Origin: Candidatus Aenigmarchaeota archaeon ex4484_52
GTDB taxonomy: Archaea > EX4484-52
DNA length: 8,398 bases
NCBI GenBank assembly: GCA_002254415.1
Contig: NJDR01000050.1
Coordinates: 1 to 8,398, forward strand
Direction of reading: 5' to 3'
The notes below the pieces were generated by a model that made no database searches, was not told where the DNA came from, and saw only the letters and a program-made list of their open reading frames with translations. This document shows, in pieces, positions 1-7,624 of this stretch (position 1 is its first letter; each line of letters starts with the position of its first letter). The position numbers were made by a program, and so were the translations under genes.

Positions 1-737
1 TGTTTTCAATAGAAAAACTAATCTTTGGTGTAATTGCCGTATTTTTAATTACAGCAGCAGGCAATGCACTGAATGATTATTATGATGAAAAAACAGATAA
101 AATCAACAAACCAAACAGGCCAATTCCTTTAAAATTAATTACAAAAAAACAAGCACTTGTCTTTTCAAAAATATTATTTATTTGTGGTTTAATTTTAAGC
201 TGGTTTGTCAATATTTGGGCTTTTGGACTTGCATTAATTAATATTTGCATTTTGTGGATTTATCCAAAAATAAAGCAAAAAACAATTTTTTCAAGTATAA
301 TTGCTGCCTATTTGTGTGGTAGTGTATTTTTATATGCATTTACAATAATTATGGTTGCAGAAAAATTAAAATTATGTGTTTTGTTATTTTTGCTCAGTTT
401 TTTATTAATGCTTTCTCGTGAAATAACAAAAGATATTGCAGATATTCGGGGTGATAAAAACAACAAAATCACTATTCCAATAAAATACGGAATAAAATTT
501 GCTGGATTGATTAGTGCAATTATAATGGCATTAGCAGTTATTTTAAGTTTGTATTTAATTGATTTTTTTGGAAAAATATATATTTTGGCAATATTTTTTG
601 CAGATACTATTTTAATTTATTGCCTTATAAGATTGATTTTTAATGCAAAAAAATATGCAGATGAATGCTCTGGACTACAAAAAATCAGTGCTGTTATTGT
701 AATTGTTGCAATTATTTTTTGCGGAATCTTTTTTTGA
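1..737 (+). CDS. UbiA-family prenyltransferase, probable digeranylgeranylglyceryl phosphate synthase (5' end outside window)
   Basis: The reading frame is open from position 3 and continues off the left edge, giving 244 visible residues. A TTG at 252 is only an internal codon and not the start. Both UbiA signatures are present: NDYYDEKTD (fragment residues 24-32), followed by DKINKPNRPIP, and a second aspartate cluster in REITKDIADIRGD (aspartates at about 144, 147 and 151). These aspartates bind Mg-diphosphate of the prenyl donor. The rest is hydrophobic with several membrane helices. In archaea with this motif set the usual role is transfer of a second geranylgeranyl group to geranylgeranylglyceryl phosphate, the second ether bond of the membrane lipid; this specificity is inferred, because other archaeal UbiA enzymes share the motifs. 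Roughly 35-40 N-terminal residues are missing compared with the family's usual size of about 280. A T-rich tract starts just after the stop at 735-737. Confidence 0.85.
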   Translation, partial: FSIEKLIFGVIAVFLITAAGNALNDYYDEKTDKINKPNRPIPLKLITKKQALVFSKILFICGLILSWFVNIWAFGLALINICILWIYPKIKQKTIFSSIIAAYLCGSVFLYAFTIIMVAEKLKLCVLLFLLSFLLMLSREITKDIADIRGDKNNKITIPIKYGIKFAGLISAIIMALAVILSLYLIDFFGKIYILAIFFADTILIYCLIRLIFNAKKYADECSGLQKISAVIVIVAIIFCGIFF

Positions 738-748
738 TTATTAGATTA

Positions 749-773
749 TTTTTTCTTTTTAATTTTCGTTTTT
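749..773 (+). terminator. T-rich tract after the UbiA gene
   Basis: About 12 bases after the UbiA stop lies a run of T blocks (T6, T5, T4, T5) broken by single C, AA or CG. Archaeal RNA polymerase terminates at such U-rich stretches without needing a hairpin. The tract is also the complement of the lysine codons at the end of the PurP relic on the other strand. Confidence 0.45.
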
Positions 774-877
774 CCTGACTTGCAGATTGCTATTGTCCCA
801 AACCCTTCGTCTTTTACACTTTTTAGAATTTGCAAAGCAGTGTGGCTTCCGAATGTTGCAATTTTTATATTAGTCAT
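749..877 (-). pseudogene. purP: Truncated 5' remnant of purP (FAICAR synthetase, formate-dependent)
   Basis: An ATG on the minus strand (875-877) opens 42 codons before TAA. The protein starts MTNIKIATFGSHTALQILK and continues SVKDEGFGTIAICKSGKTK. From memory this lines up without gaps with the N-terminus of archaeal PurP (IATxxSHSALQILKGAKDEGF), the ATP-grasp enzyme that formylates AICAR with formate and ATP in purine synthesis. Full-length PurP is about 340-360 residues, so only the first 36 or so are recognisable; the frame then runs into lysine codons and stops. Below position 749 comes the end of the UbiA gene, so the ATP-grasp domain is absent and there is no frameshifted continuation. 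The likeliest reading is a deletion relic. A small expressed peptide or an assembly join are the alternatives. Confidence 0.72.
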
Positions 878-884
878 AAATAAA

Positions 885-905
885 AATTTTTGCTTCGCAA
901 AAGTT
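885..905. promoter_or_regulatory. Palindromic promoter-like element upstream of hef
   Basis: The arms AATTTTTGC (885-893) and GCAAAAGTT (897-905) flank a TTC loop and pair over 9 positions with one G-T. The right arm continues into AAAC. The arm ends 29 bases before the hef ATG at 935. A near copy of the whole palindrome lies between elp3 and the mannosidase gene (4975-4996). Archaeal promoters have a purine-rich BRE followed by an A/T-rich TATA box centred about 26 bases ahead of the transcript start, so GCAAAAGTTAAA could be a BRE-TATA unit for a leaderless hef transcript. Another TATA-like sequence, TTATAAATA at about 924-932, would instead place the start near 950-955 and favour the ATG at 974. 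Confidence 0.5.
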
Positions 906-934
906 AAACCTAACTATTAAATTATTATAAATAA

Positions 935-3202
935 ATGTATGTTTTTAAGAGTTTATATGCAAATAAAATATTTATGCATTTAGAACACCCTTATTTAAAA
1001 AAAGACCTAATTGAAAAAAGATATTACCAGGAATCTATTATTAATTCCTCCAAAAATAAAAATTCTTTAATTGTGCTGCCAACTGGAATAGGCAAGACAA
1101 TAATTGCAATTGGAATAATTGCATATCAATTAGAAAAAAACCTTTTTAAAAAAATTTTGTTTCTTAGCCCAACAAAGCCATTGGCAAAACAGCACGAAGA
1201 TAGTTTGAAAAATTTGCTTAATTTTGAAAAAGAAAAAATAATGCTTTTAACAGGGCAAATTGCACCAAAATCAAGGAAAGCAATTTACAAACAATCACAG
1301 ATAATTGTTGCAACGCCGCAAGTAATTGAAAACGATATTTTGACAAATTCAATTAATTTAGATGAATTTTGCTTGATTGTATTTGACGAAGCACACAGAA
1401 CAATTGGCGACTATGCATATAATTTTATTGCAAAAAAATATTTTTCAAATAACCAGGATAATAAAATTATTACAGCACTTACTGCATCGCCAGGATATGA
1501 CAGAGACAAGATTACTGAAATCTGCAATAATTTATTTATTGAGCATATTGAAATTAGAAAAGAAGATGATGCAGACATTAAGCAATATACTCACCAAATA
1601 AAAAAAAACTGGATATTTGTTGAATTAAATTATCAATACAAAACTGCTTTGAATTTGTTGGAAAAAACAGCAAATAAACCAATAAAAGCACTAAATGAAG
1701 CCAAAATAATATTTGGATCAAAGCCGTCAAAAAAGCAACTGCTGTTTGTCCAAAATGAAATGATGTCAAAAATTCGCAACAATAAAAATCCTTCTTATTT
1801 TAATTATATTTCTATGATTTCTCAATTAATTAAATTAAATTATTTAATAGAATTGCTTTCAACACAAGGTGCAAATCAGGCAAAGCAATATTGCGACAAA
1901 TTAAAATTAGAGCAAAGCAAGGCATCTAAAAATCTATTTAATAATAATGATTTTAAACTTGGTTTGATTCATATTGACAAATTAGCACAGAATAATGAAT
2001 TTCATCCAAAAATACAGAAAATAAAGGAAATTTTAATTAATGAAATTGAAGGACAAAAAAAAGCAATTATTTTTACGCAATATATAAATTCAGTTGAGCA
2101 AATATTAAATTCCTTGAAATCATTGGATGATAAAATAAAGCCAGTTAAATTTATAGGTCAGCATATTGGCAATACACAAAAGCAGCAAATAGAGATATTA
2201 GACAAATTCAGGGCAGACAAATATAATGTGCTTGTTTCAACTTCTGTTGGCGAAGAAGGCCTTGATATTCCAAAAGTAGATATTGTTGTTTTTTATGAGC
2301 CGATTCCATCAGAAATTAGGACAATACAGAGGCGTGGCAGGACAGGGCGGCAAAAGACAGGCAGTATTCATATTTTAATAGCAAAAAATACAATTGATGA
2401 AGGATATTTTTGGGCATCAAAGGCAAAGGAAAAAAAAATGCACAAAACATTGCAGGAATTAAAAAATGCATTTGAGAACCCGGGTGTTGTTTTAAAACAA
2501 AAAAAACCAACACTTGCTGATTTTGCTCCTGCTAATGAAAAAATTACAATTATTGCAGATGTAAGGGAATCAAAAATAAATAAAAAACTCTCGGAACTTG
2601 CAAACAAAAACAATATTGAATTGAAAATAAATCAACTGAAAGTTGCTGATTTTGTTTTATCTGACCGGCTGGGGGTAGAGCGAAAGCAAATAGATGATTT
2701 TATTGACTCAATTATTGATAAGAGATTGTTTGAGCAAATGACATCTTTGTCTTCTTCATTCTTGAGGCCAATATTAATAATTGAAGATGTTGATGCAGCA
2801 AATATATTTGATTTAAAATATTCAAGAAATATAAATATAGATGCAGTAATCGGGGCAATAAATTCTATTTCAATTGATTTTCGCATTCCAATTTATTTTA
2901 CAAAAGACATTCACCAGACATGTGATATTTTAATTTGCCTTGCAAAAAGAGAGCAAACAGAAAAAAACAGGAGTGTGCAGATTGGGTCGGCAAGAAAAGT
3001 TCAGAGTTTTGAAGAAATTCAGGAGCAAATCATCGGCTCATTTCCTCGCATAAACAGAAATATTGCAATAAAACTATTGGATGAATTCAAAAGCATTAAA
3101 AATATTGTAAATGCAAATTTGGATAAATTAATAGAAACAGAAAGCATCGGCACATTAAGAGCAAAAAAAATAAAAGAGGTCTGTGAGTGGGAGAGAAAAT
3201 GA
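935..3202 (+). CDS. hef: Hef: fork-structure helicase/XPF-family nuclease
   Basis: This is a 755-residue protein, close to the roughly 760 residues of Pyrococcus Hef. Order: SF2 helicase with Walker A PTGIGKT (49-55), DEAH (151-154) and TAS (183-185); a helical insert (about 230-360); the second RecA domain ending in motif VI QRRGRTGR (465-472); then an XPF/MUS81 nuclease with D542 of DVRE and the GVERKQIDD motif (E582, R583, K584, D588); then tandem HhH from about 692 to the end. All catalytic residues are present, so both activities should be intact. Hef unwinds and cleaves stalled replication forks and flapped DNA in the cell, working as a dimer through its nuclease-HhH half. ATG 935 fits the spacing from the upstream palindrome. 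The first 13 residues are not family-like, and ATG 974 (MHLEHPYLKK) is a serious alternative start. The gene is single and converges on elp3. Confidence 0.95.
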   Translation: MYVFKSLYANKIFMHLEHPYLKKDLIEKRYYQESIINSSKNKNSLIVLPTGIGKTIIAIGIIAYQLEKNLFKKILFLSPTKPLAKQHEDSLKNLLNFEKEKIMLLTGQIAPKSRKAIYKQSQIIVATPQVIENDILTNSINLDEFCLIVFDEAHRTIGDYAYNFIAKKYFSNNQDNKIITALTASPGYDRDKITEICNNLFIEHIEIRKEDDADIKQYTHQIKKNWIFVELNYQYKTALNLLEKTANKPIKALNEAKIIFGSKPSKKQLLFVQNEMMSKIRNNKNPSYFNYISMISQLIKLNYLIELLSTQGANQAKQYCDKLKLEQSKASKNLFNNNDFKLGLIHIDKLAQNNEFHPKIQKIKEILINEIEGQKKAIIFTQYINSVEQILNSLKSLDDKIKPVKFIGQHIGNTQKQQIEILDKFRADKYNVLVSTSVGEEGLDIPKVDIVVFYEPIPSEIRTIQRRGRTGRQKTGSIHILIAKNTIDEGYFWASKAKEKKMHKTLQELKNAFENPGVVLKQKKPTLADFAPANEKITIIADVRESKINKKLSELANKNNIELKINQLKVADFVLSDRLGVERKQIDDFIDSIIDKRLFEQMTSLSSSFLRPILIIEDVDAANIFDLKYSRNINIDAVIGAINSISIDFRIPIYFTKDIHQTCDILICLAKREQTEKNRSVQIGSARKVQSFEEIQEQIIGSFPRINRNIAIKLLDEFKSIKNIVNANLDKLIETESIGTLRAKKIKEVCEWERK

Positions 3203-3203
3203 T

Positions 3204-3246
3204 TATCTCCAACAACACACTTGCAATACTTTTGTGGTTGGAGATA
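3204..3246. terminator. Hairpin between convergent hef and elp3
   Basis: TATCTCCAAC (3204-3213) pairs perfectly with GTTGGAGATA (3237-3246). One mismatch and three further pairs (3215-3217 with 3233-3235) extend the stem, leaving a loop of about 15 bases. It begins two bases after the hef stop codon. Being symmetric, it would form in transcripts from either side. No T run follows immediately on the plus strand; the T8 lies 27 bases further on. It may stabilise the mRNA 3' end or help terminate both genes. Confidence 0.5.
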
Positions 3247-3273
3247 GCAATTACATTGATTAATATTTAATAG

Positions 3274-3281
3274 TTTTTTTT
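3274..3281 (+). terminator. T8 tract downstream of hef
   Basis: Eight consecutive T residues lie 72 bases after the hef stop in an A/T-rich setting, the usual form of an archaeal intrinsic termination site. No equally clear T run is present on the minus strand for elp3 before it enters the hef 3' end. Confidence 0.45.
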
Positions 3282-3302
3282 ATTTACATAACCTATATTT
3301 AG

Positions 3303-4946
3303 TTAACCATATACTTTAATTAATTTTGTTTGTGAGATAATTTTGCTCATATAAACCCCATCTTTCTCAAATCCAAATTTCTCATAATATTGTTTTGTCC
3401 CAACAGCACTCATTACAAGCAATTTATTTTTATTTGCTTTTTTTGTCAATTCCTCTGCTTTTTTTATTAATAATTTTCCAAAGCCCCTGTGCTGAAATGA
3501 AAAATCATAGTTATCTCCTAAAGGCGTGCTTGTTCCAAAGACCTTTAATTCTCTTATTATTGCACTATTCTTGGTAATTTCTTTTGTTATAATTTTGCAG
3601 TTTTTATTTAAAATTCTCAGTCTCAAATATCCAAACAAAATATCCTGTTTTTTATCAATTAAATAAATAAAATATTCTTCTGAGCCAGATGCAATATATT
3701 TTATGTATTTTAGTTCAATATTATTTTTATGTATTTTATGATTTTTCTTGTATATATTATGGCCTGCTTCCCTGCATCTAATGCATCTGCACTTTATATA
3801 TTGCTTCTGCATTTGTTTTTCTATTAGTTCTCTTAAATTTCCTGCATCAACACCCGCAATTATTTTTTCTTTTGAAATATCTCTTTGCACGCGCATTATT
3901 CTTACAAATTCCGGCACTTGTTTTTTAAATTCGCAAATCAATTCAACTGCCTTTTTTATATCCAATGCCTTATATTTTTTTTGCTTCCACAAATTATGCA
4001 ATTCTGTTCCTTCTATAACAAGAACAGGATAAATTTTTAGCATATCTGGAAAAAATCTCTCATCGCTGAATAATAATTTAAATGAATCAAGATCATTTTT
4101 TTTTGTTCCCAAACCCGGCATTATATGATAGAGAATTTTTAGCCCTGAATTTTTCAATAATTCTGTTGCTTTTGCAACATCTTTAATTGTGTGCCCGCGG
4201 TTTGTTTTTTTATATATTTTATTATTTAATATTTGCACCCCTAATTCAACCCTTGTTGCACCCAGATAAAGCATTTGCTTTATTTGCTCTTTATCGCAAA
4301 AATCCGGCCGTGTCTCAATAGTTAGACCAACGCACCTGTGTTTTGCTGTTTCATTTGTTTTTTTTGCATCATCCAGATTTTTTGATTTTTTGTCATTTAG
4401 TGAATCAAAAATATTTTTTACAAAATTAATTTGATATTTTTTTGAAAGAGACAAAAATGTGCCGCCCATTATAATTATTTCAATTTTTTCTGTGCTGTGC
4501 CCAATTGCATTTAATTGCTCCAGCCGATTTTTAACCTGCAAATATGGATCAAAATTAAACATAATTGCTCTTCTTGTTGCCGGTTCAAGGCCGGTATAAC
4601 TCTTTGGAGCAATATTTGAATTTGGGCAGTAAATGCATTTTCCCGGACATTTGTGTGGCTTAATCATCACAGCAATAATTGCAACACCAGATATTGTTCT
4701 TATTTTTTTTTTGATTAAAAAATTATTCACAAAAACATCTTTGTTCACATTGTATTCTAAAATAAGAGAATTTGGAATAATAAAATCAAGATTAAATTTT
4801 TTTGATAATATTTGCTTTTCTCTCATTAATTGCTTTTGTGTTATTTGCTTATTTTTGATTTTTGAAATTATATTCAAGATTTCTTTTTCAAATAAGGGGT
4901 TGTTTTTTAGTTGTTTTATTGCATTAGATTTGTCTTTTATCAGCAT
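3303..4946 (-). CDS. elp3: Elp3-type tRNA uridine(34) 5-carboxymethylaminomethyl synthase (radical SAM/GNAT)
   Basis: This 547-residue protein has the complete Elp3 architecture. The radical-SAM half carries PHKCPGKCIYCPN, with cluster cysteines C100, C104 and C107, then SYTGLEP, IIMGGTF, ETRPDFC, GATRVELGVQ and the MPGL segment with DMLKIYPVLVIEGT. A zinc site follows (CRCIRCREAGH, C386, C388, C391, H396). The C-terminal GNAT half has GTSTPLGD, the acetyl-CoA loop QHRGFG (485-490) and YYEKFGF. Archaeal Elp3 works alone, without the other Elongator subunits, to place a carboxymethyl-type group on wobble U34 of tRNAs. The cysteine spacing is CX3CX2C, one residue shorter than the CPHGKCIYC form I recall in many archaeal homologues. 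ATG 4944-4946 is the obvious start; it diverges from the mannosidase gene and shares its upstream palindrome. Confidence 0.95.
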   Translation of the reverse strand: MLIKDKSNAIKQLKNNPLFEKEILNIISKIKNKQITQKQLMREKQILSKKFNLDFIIPNSLILEYNVNKDVFVNNFLIKKKIRTISGVAIIAVMIKPHKCPGKCIYCPNSNIAPKSYTGLEPATRRAIMFNFDPYLQVKNRLEQLNAIGHSTEKIEIIIMGGTFLSLSKKYQINFVKNIFDSLNDKKSKNLDDAKKTNETAKHRCVGLTIETRPDFCDKEQIKQMLYLGATRVELGVQILNNKIYKKTNRGHTIKDVAKATELLKNSGLKILYHIMPGLGTKKNDLDSFKLLFSDERFFPDMLKIYPVLVIEGTELHNLWKQKKYKALDIKKAVELICEFKKQVPEFVRIMRVQRDISKEKIIAGVDAGNLRELIEKQMQKQYIKCRCIRCREAGHNIYKKNHKIHKNNIELKYIKYIASGSEEYFIYLIDKKQDILFGYLRLRILNKNCKIITKEITKNSAIIRELKVFGTSTPLGDNYDFSFQHRGFGKLLIKKAEELTKKANKNKLLVMSAVGTKQYYEKFGFEKDGVYMSKIISQTKLIKVYG

Positions 4947-4948
4947 AA

Positions 4949-7612
4949 TTGAAGAGAATATATTTAATTAAAAAAACTTTTGCTAAAGCAAAAGTTAAAC
5001 AAAAAAAGTTAATTTGCTATAAATGTGAACATACAATATTTCTTATACCGCACACGCATTATGATGCTATTTGGGTTTTTACAAAAGAGGACTATTTTTA
5101 CATTAATATAAGTTTTATTTTGGAAAAGGTTGTTGATTTGATTGAAAAAACAAATTACAAATTTTTAATAGAACAGACATTTCTTTTAGAAGAAATAGAA
5201 AAAAAATATCCAAAATTATTTTTAAAAATTGCAAATTACATAAAGCAGGGAAAAATTGAAATTGCAGACGGCGAATATTTAATGGCAGATACAATGATGC
5301 CAAATGGGGAAACTCTAATCAGGGAAATTTATTTTGGAAAAAAATATGCAAAAGAAAAATTCGGAATTGATGTGCCTGTAATGTGGCAGGCAGATAGTTT
5401 TGGATTAAATTCTCAGCTTCCGCAAATTTATAAAAAATCCGGCTATAAATATGTTGCATTTAGAAGAGGGGCAGAATATAAAAAACCATCTGAATTTCTC
5501 TGGCAGGGTTTGGACAATACAAATATTTTGGCACACTGGATGCCTCTTGGATACAGGGCTGGCTTTGATTTATCTGAATTAAATAAAAATTATAAAAAAC
5601 TAAAAAAACTCTCAGCAACAAAATGCGTTTTAATGCCGTCTGGAAGTGGGGTTACAATGCCTCAGCCAGAGACAATAGATTTTGTAAAAAAATGGAATAA
5701 AAATCACAGAAATGAAGAAATGAAAATTGCAACACCAATTGAATTTTTTAAGAACTTGGAGAAAAAAATAAAGCAGGAAAATATCGATTTGAAAATCAGA
5801 AAAGGAGAAATGTATTGCGGAAAATATTCAGAGGTCTTTCCTGATTGCTGCTCTTCAAGAATGTGGATAAAGCAAGGACTTTTCAAATATGAAAATTCAA
5901 TGCTGGGTTTAGAAAAATTTGCTGCAATATCTTATTTATTGGGCAATGTTTATCCTTATGATGAATTGACAAATTGCTGGAAAAAAATTTTATTTATTGC
6001 ATTCCATGATGTCATTCCTGGCACAGGAATAGATGAGTGCTATTTAGAAGTAAAGCAATATTTTGAATATCTTTTTGCAACATCAAGGCATTTTGGAAAC
6101 AATATTTTTCATTCAATCATAAATAAAGAATTGATGAACAATAAATATGAAAATGATGAAAAAGATATAATTGTATTTAATCCATTATCCTGGAATGTAA
6201 AAAATTGGACAGAAATTGAGTTGAATTTTGATAAAGGAAAAATAAAAGAAATAATTGCATTAGAGAGCAAAGAACAAGAAATTGATATTGAATTAATAAA
6301 ATTAATAAGATTTGAAGACAACTCAATAAAATATGCAAAAATCGGCTTTATTGCAGATGTCCCTGCAATTGGATATAGAACTTATAAAATACTTCAAAAA
6401 AAATCCAAAAAAAAATTTTTAGAAAAATCTTTAAATGATGAAAATTTCATTAAAATAAAAGCAAATACAATAAAGAATAAATTTTTTACAATCAATGTAA
6501 ATCATTCAAGCGGATTGATCGACATAATTAACTGCAAAAATAAAATTAAAGCAAACCAGATTGTAATAGAAGAAGAAAATGGAGATCTTTATTATCACAA
6601 ACAATCCTTTGATAAAGCAATAAAAACAGAAGATGGAGAAGGAATAAAATATGGTGCTTTTAGGGTGGAGAGTTTTCAAATAAATGAAAGCAAAATAAGA
6701 GCAGTTATTGACATTAAAGTAAATTATTTTTCATTGCGCTGGCCATATAGATTGGTCAATAAACGAAACCCATTATTATGGCGGCAAAAATCATTGATAT
6801 GCAAAAAAAAAATAATTATTTACAAAGACATTCCAAGAATTGATTTTATAACCAATATTGAAAACAAGCATCCAAAAGCACGAATTAGATTAAAATTTTC
6901 AACAAATACAAACTCAAAAAAATATTTTTGCGGAACTCAGTTTGGAGTAATTGAGCGAAAAACAAATCAGGCAGATTATAAAGAAAAAGAGAAATGGAAA
7001 GAAAAGCCAAATGGAGAATTCCCGGCATTGGGGTGGCTTGATTATCCTCTTGAAAAAAATGGACTGACAATTATCAATAAAGGAATACCGCAGGCACAAG
7101 TGCAAAATGGAAATATTAATTTAACTCTTTTGAGAAGTGTTTCAATGGTTTCATCAGATGGAAAAACAGGACCTGCAATACCAACCCCGGATGCAGAAGA
7201 ATTAAAAAAATACACATTTAAATATTCTCTCTATCCTCACAAGGAAAATTGGAAAAATGCATTATCATACAGGCATGCTTTGGAGTTCAACACTGACTTA
7301 ATTGGATTTCAATTAAAGGAAAATACAAATCTTCCATACAAAAAAAGTTTTTTGAAAATAGAGCCACAAAATATAATTTTGTCTGCAATGAAAAAATCTG
7401 ATGATGGGAATGGGGTTATATTGAGATTTTATGAAACACAAGGAGAAAAAACCAAAGCAACAATTACATTATATAAAAAGCCAAAATCAGTTAAATATGT
7501 AAATATTCTTGAACAAGAAGATAAAAATATAAAAAATGCTTTAAATATTAAAGACAACAAAATAATATTAGATGTAAATGCTTTTGAAATTATTTGTTTG
7601 GAAATATCATAA
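4949..7612 (+). CDS. GH38 family alpha-mannosidase (start codon uncertain)
   Basis: The frame encodes 887 residues with a GH38 catalytic domain, a helical middle domain and a large beta-rich C-terminal domain, typical of class II alpha-mannosidases that release alpha-mannose from glycans. Seen in the sequence: zinc ligands H37 and D39 in IPHTHYDAIW, the likely nucleophile D149 in WQADSFG followed by QLPQIYKKSGYKY, SSR around 300, and the last zinc ligand H353 in FHDVIPGT. The catalytic set looks complete. There is no signal peptide, so it should act in the cytoplasm; substrate unknown. The start is odd. Family homology begins near residue 27. TTG 4949 is the only ordinary start codon ahead of the zinc motif and is two bases from elp3. 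ATG 5023 would give MEHTIFLIPHTHYD but is separated from the frame by one extra T (5026). It diverges from elp3 and ends 12 bases before a tRNA. Confidence 0.9.
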   Translation: MKRIYLIKKTFAKAKVKQKKLICYKCEHTIFLIPHTHYDAIWVFTKEDYFYINISFILEKVVDLIEKTNYKFLIEQTFLLEEIEKKYPKLFLKIANYIKQGKIEIADGEYLMADTMMPNGETLIREIYFGKKYAKEKFGIDVPVMWQADSFGLNSQLPQIYKKSGYKYVAFRRGAEYKKPSEFLWQGLDNTNILAHWMPLGYRAGFDLSELNKNYKKLKKLSATKCVLMPSGSGVTMPQPETIDFVKKWNKNHRNEEMKIATPIEFFKNLEKKIKQENIDLKIRKGEMYCGKYSEVFPDCCSSRMWIKQGLFKYENSMLGLEKFAAISYLLGNVYPYDELTNCWKKILFIAFHDVIPGTGIDECYLEVKQYFEYLFATSRHFGNNIFHSIINKELMNNKYENDEKDIIVFNPLSWNVKNWTEIELNFDKGKIKEIIALESKEQEIDIELIKLIRFEDNSIKYAKIGFIADVPAIGYRTYKILQKKSKKKFLEKSLNDENFIKIKANTIKNKFFTINVNHSSGLIDIINCKNKIKANQIVIEEENGDLYYHKQSFDKAIKTEDGEGIKYGAFRVESFQINESKIRAVIDIKVNYFSLRWPYRLVNKRNPLLWRQKSLICKKKIIIYKDIPRIDFITNIENKHPKARIRLKFSTNTNSKKYFCGTQFGVIERKTNQADYKEKEKWKEKPNGEFPALGWLDYPLEKNGLTIINKGIPQAQVQNGNINLTLLRSVSMVSSDGKTGPAIPTPDAEELKKYTFKYSLYPHKENWKNALSYRHALEFNTDLIGFQLKENTNLPYKKSFLKIEPQNIILSAMKKSDDGNGVILRFYETQGEKTKATITLYKKPKSVKYVNILEQEDKNIKNALNIKDNKIILDVNAFEIICLEIS
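4975..4996. promoter_or_regulatory. Palindromic element between divergent elp3 and GH38 gene, possible bidirectional promoter
   Basis: AACTTTTGC (4975-4983) and GCAAAAGTT (4988-4996) form a perfect 9-bp inverted repeat around TAAA. Read outward on each strand, GCAAAAGTT ends 28 bases before the elp3 ATG (minus strand, 4946) and 26 bases before the ATG at 5023 ahead of the mannosidase. This resembles the copy 29 bases before hef. Because the same arm points both ways, it could provide a BRE/TATA-like site for each gene. It falls inside the frame that would be translated if the mannosidase began at TTG 4949, which argues that the first 25 or so codons there are leader and not protein. Confidence 0.5.
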
Positions 7613-7624
7613 GTATGGACAATA

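Noticed and set aside
252..737. TTG at 252 as the start of a 161-residue membrane protein
   Set aside because: The frame stays open to position 3 and the upstream part carries the first UbiA aspartate motif, so 252 is an internal leucine codon.
885..905. Palindrome before hef as a Rho-independent terminator
   Set aside because: It lies between divergent starts (purP relic and hef), where no transcript should end, and the same element recurs between another divergent gene pair.
1377..1601. Small open frames inside hef, elp3, the mannosidase and the MBF1-like gene on both strands
   Set aside because: They overlap strongly supported genes in other frames, show no recognisable motifs and are expected by chance in A/T-rich DNA that also lacks stops on the opposite strand.
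5023..5028. ATG-TGA as a functional start-stop upstream element
   Set aside because: One occurrence with no comparative support; a base insertion or an alternative start explains it more simply, so it is mentioned only as an option.
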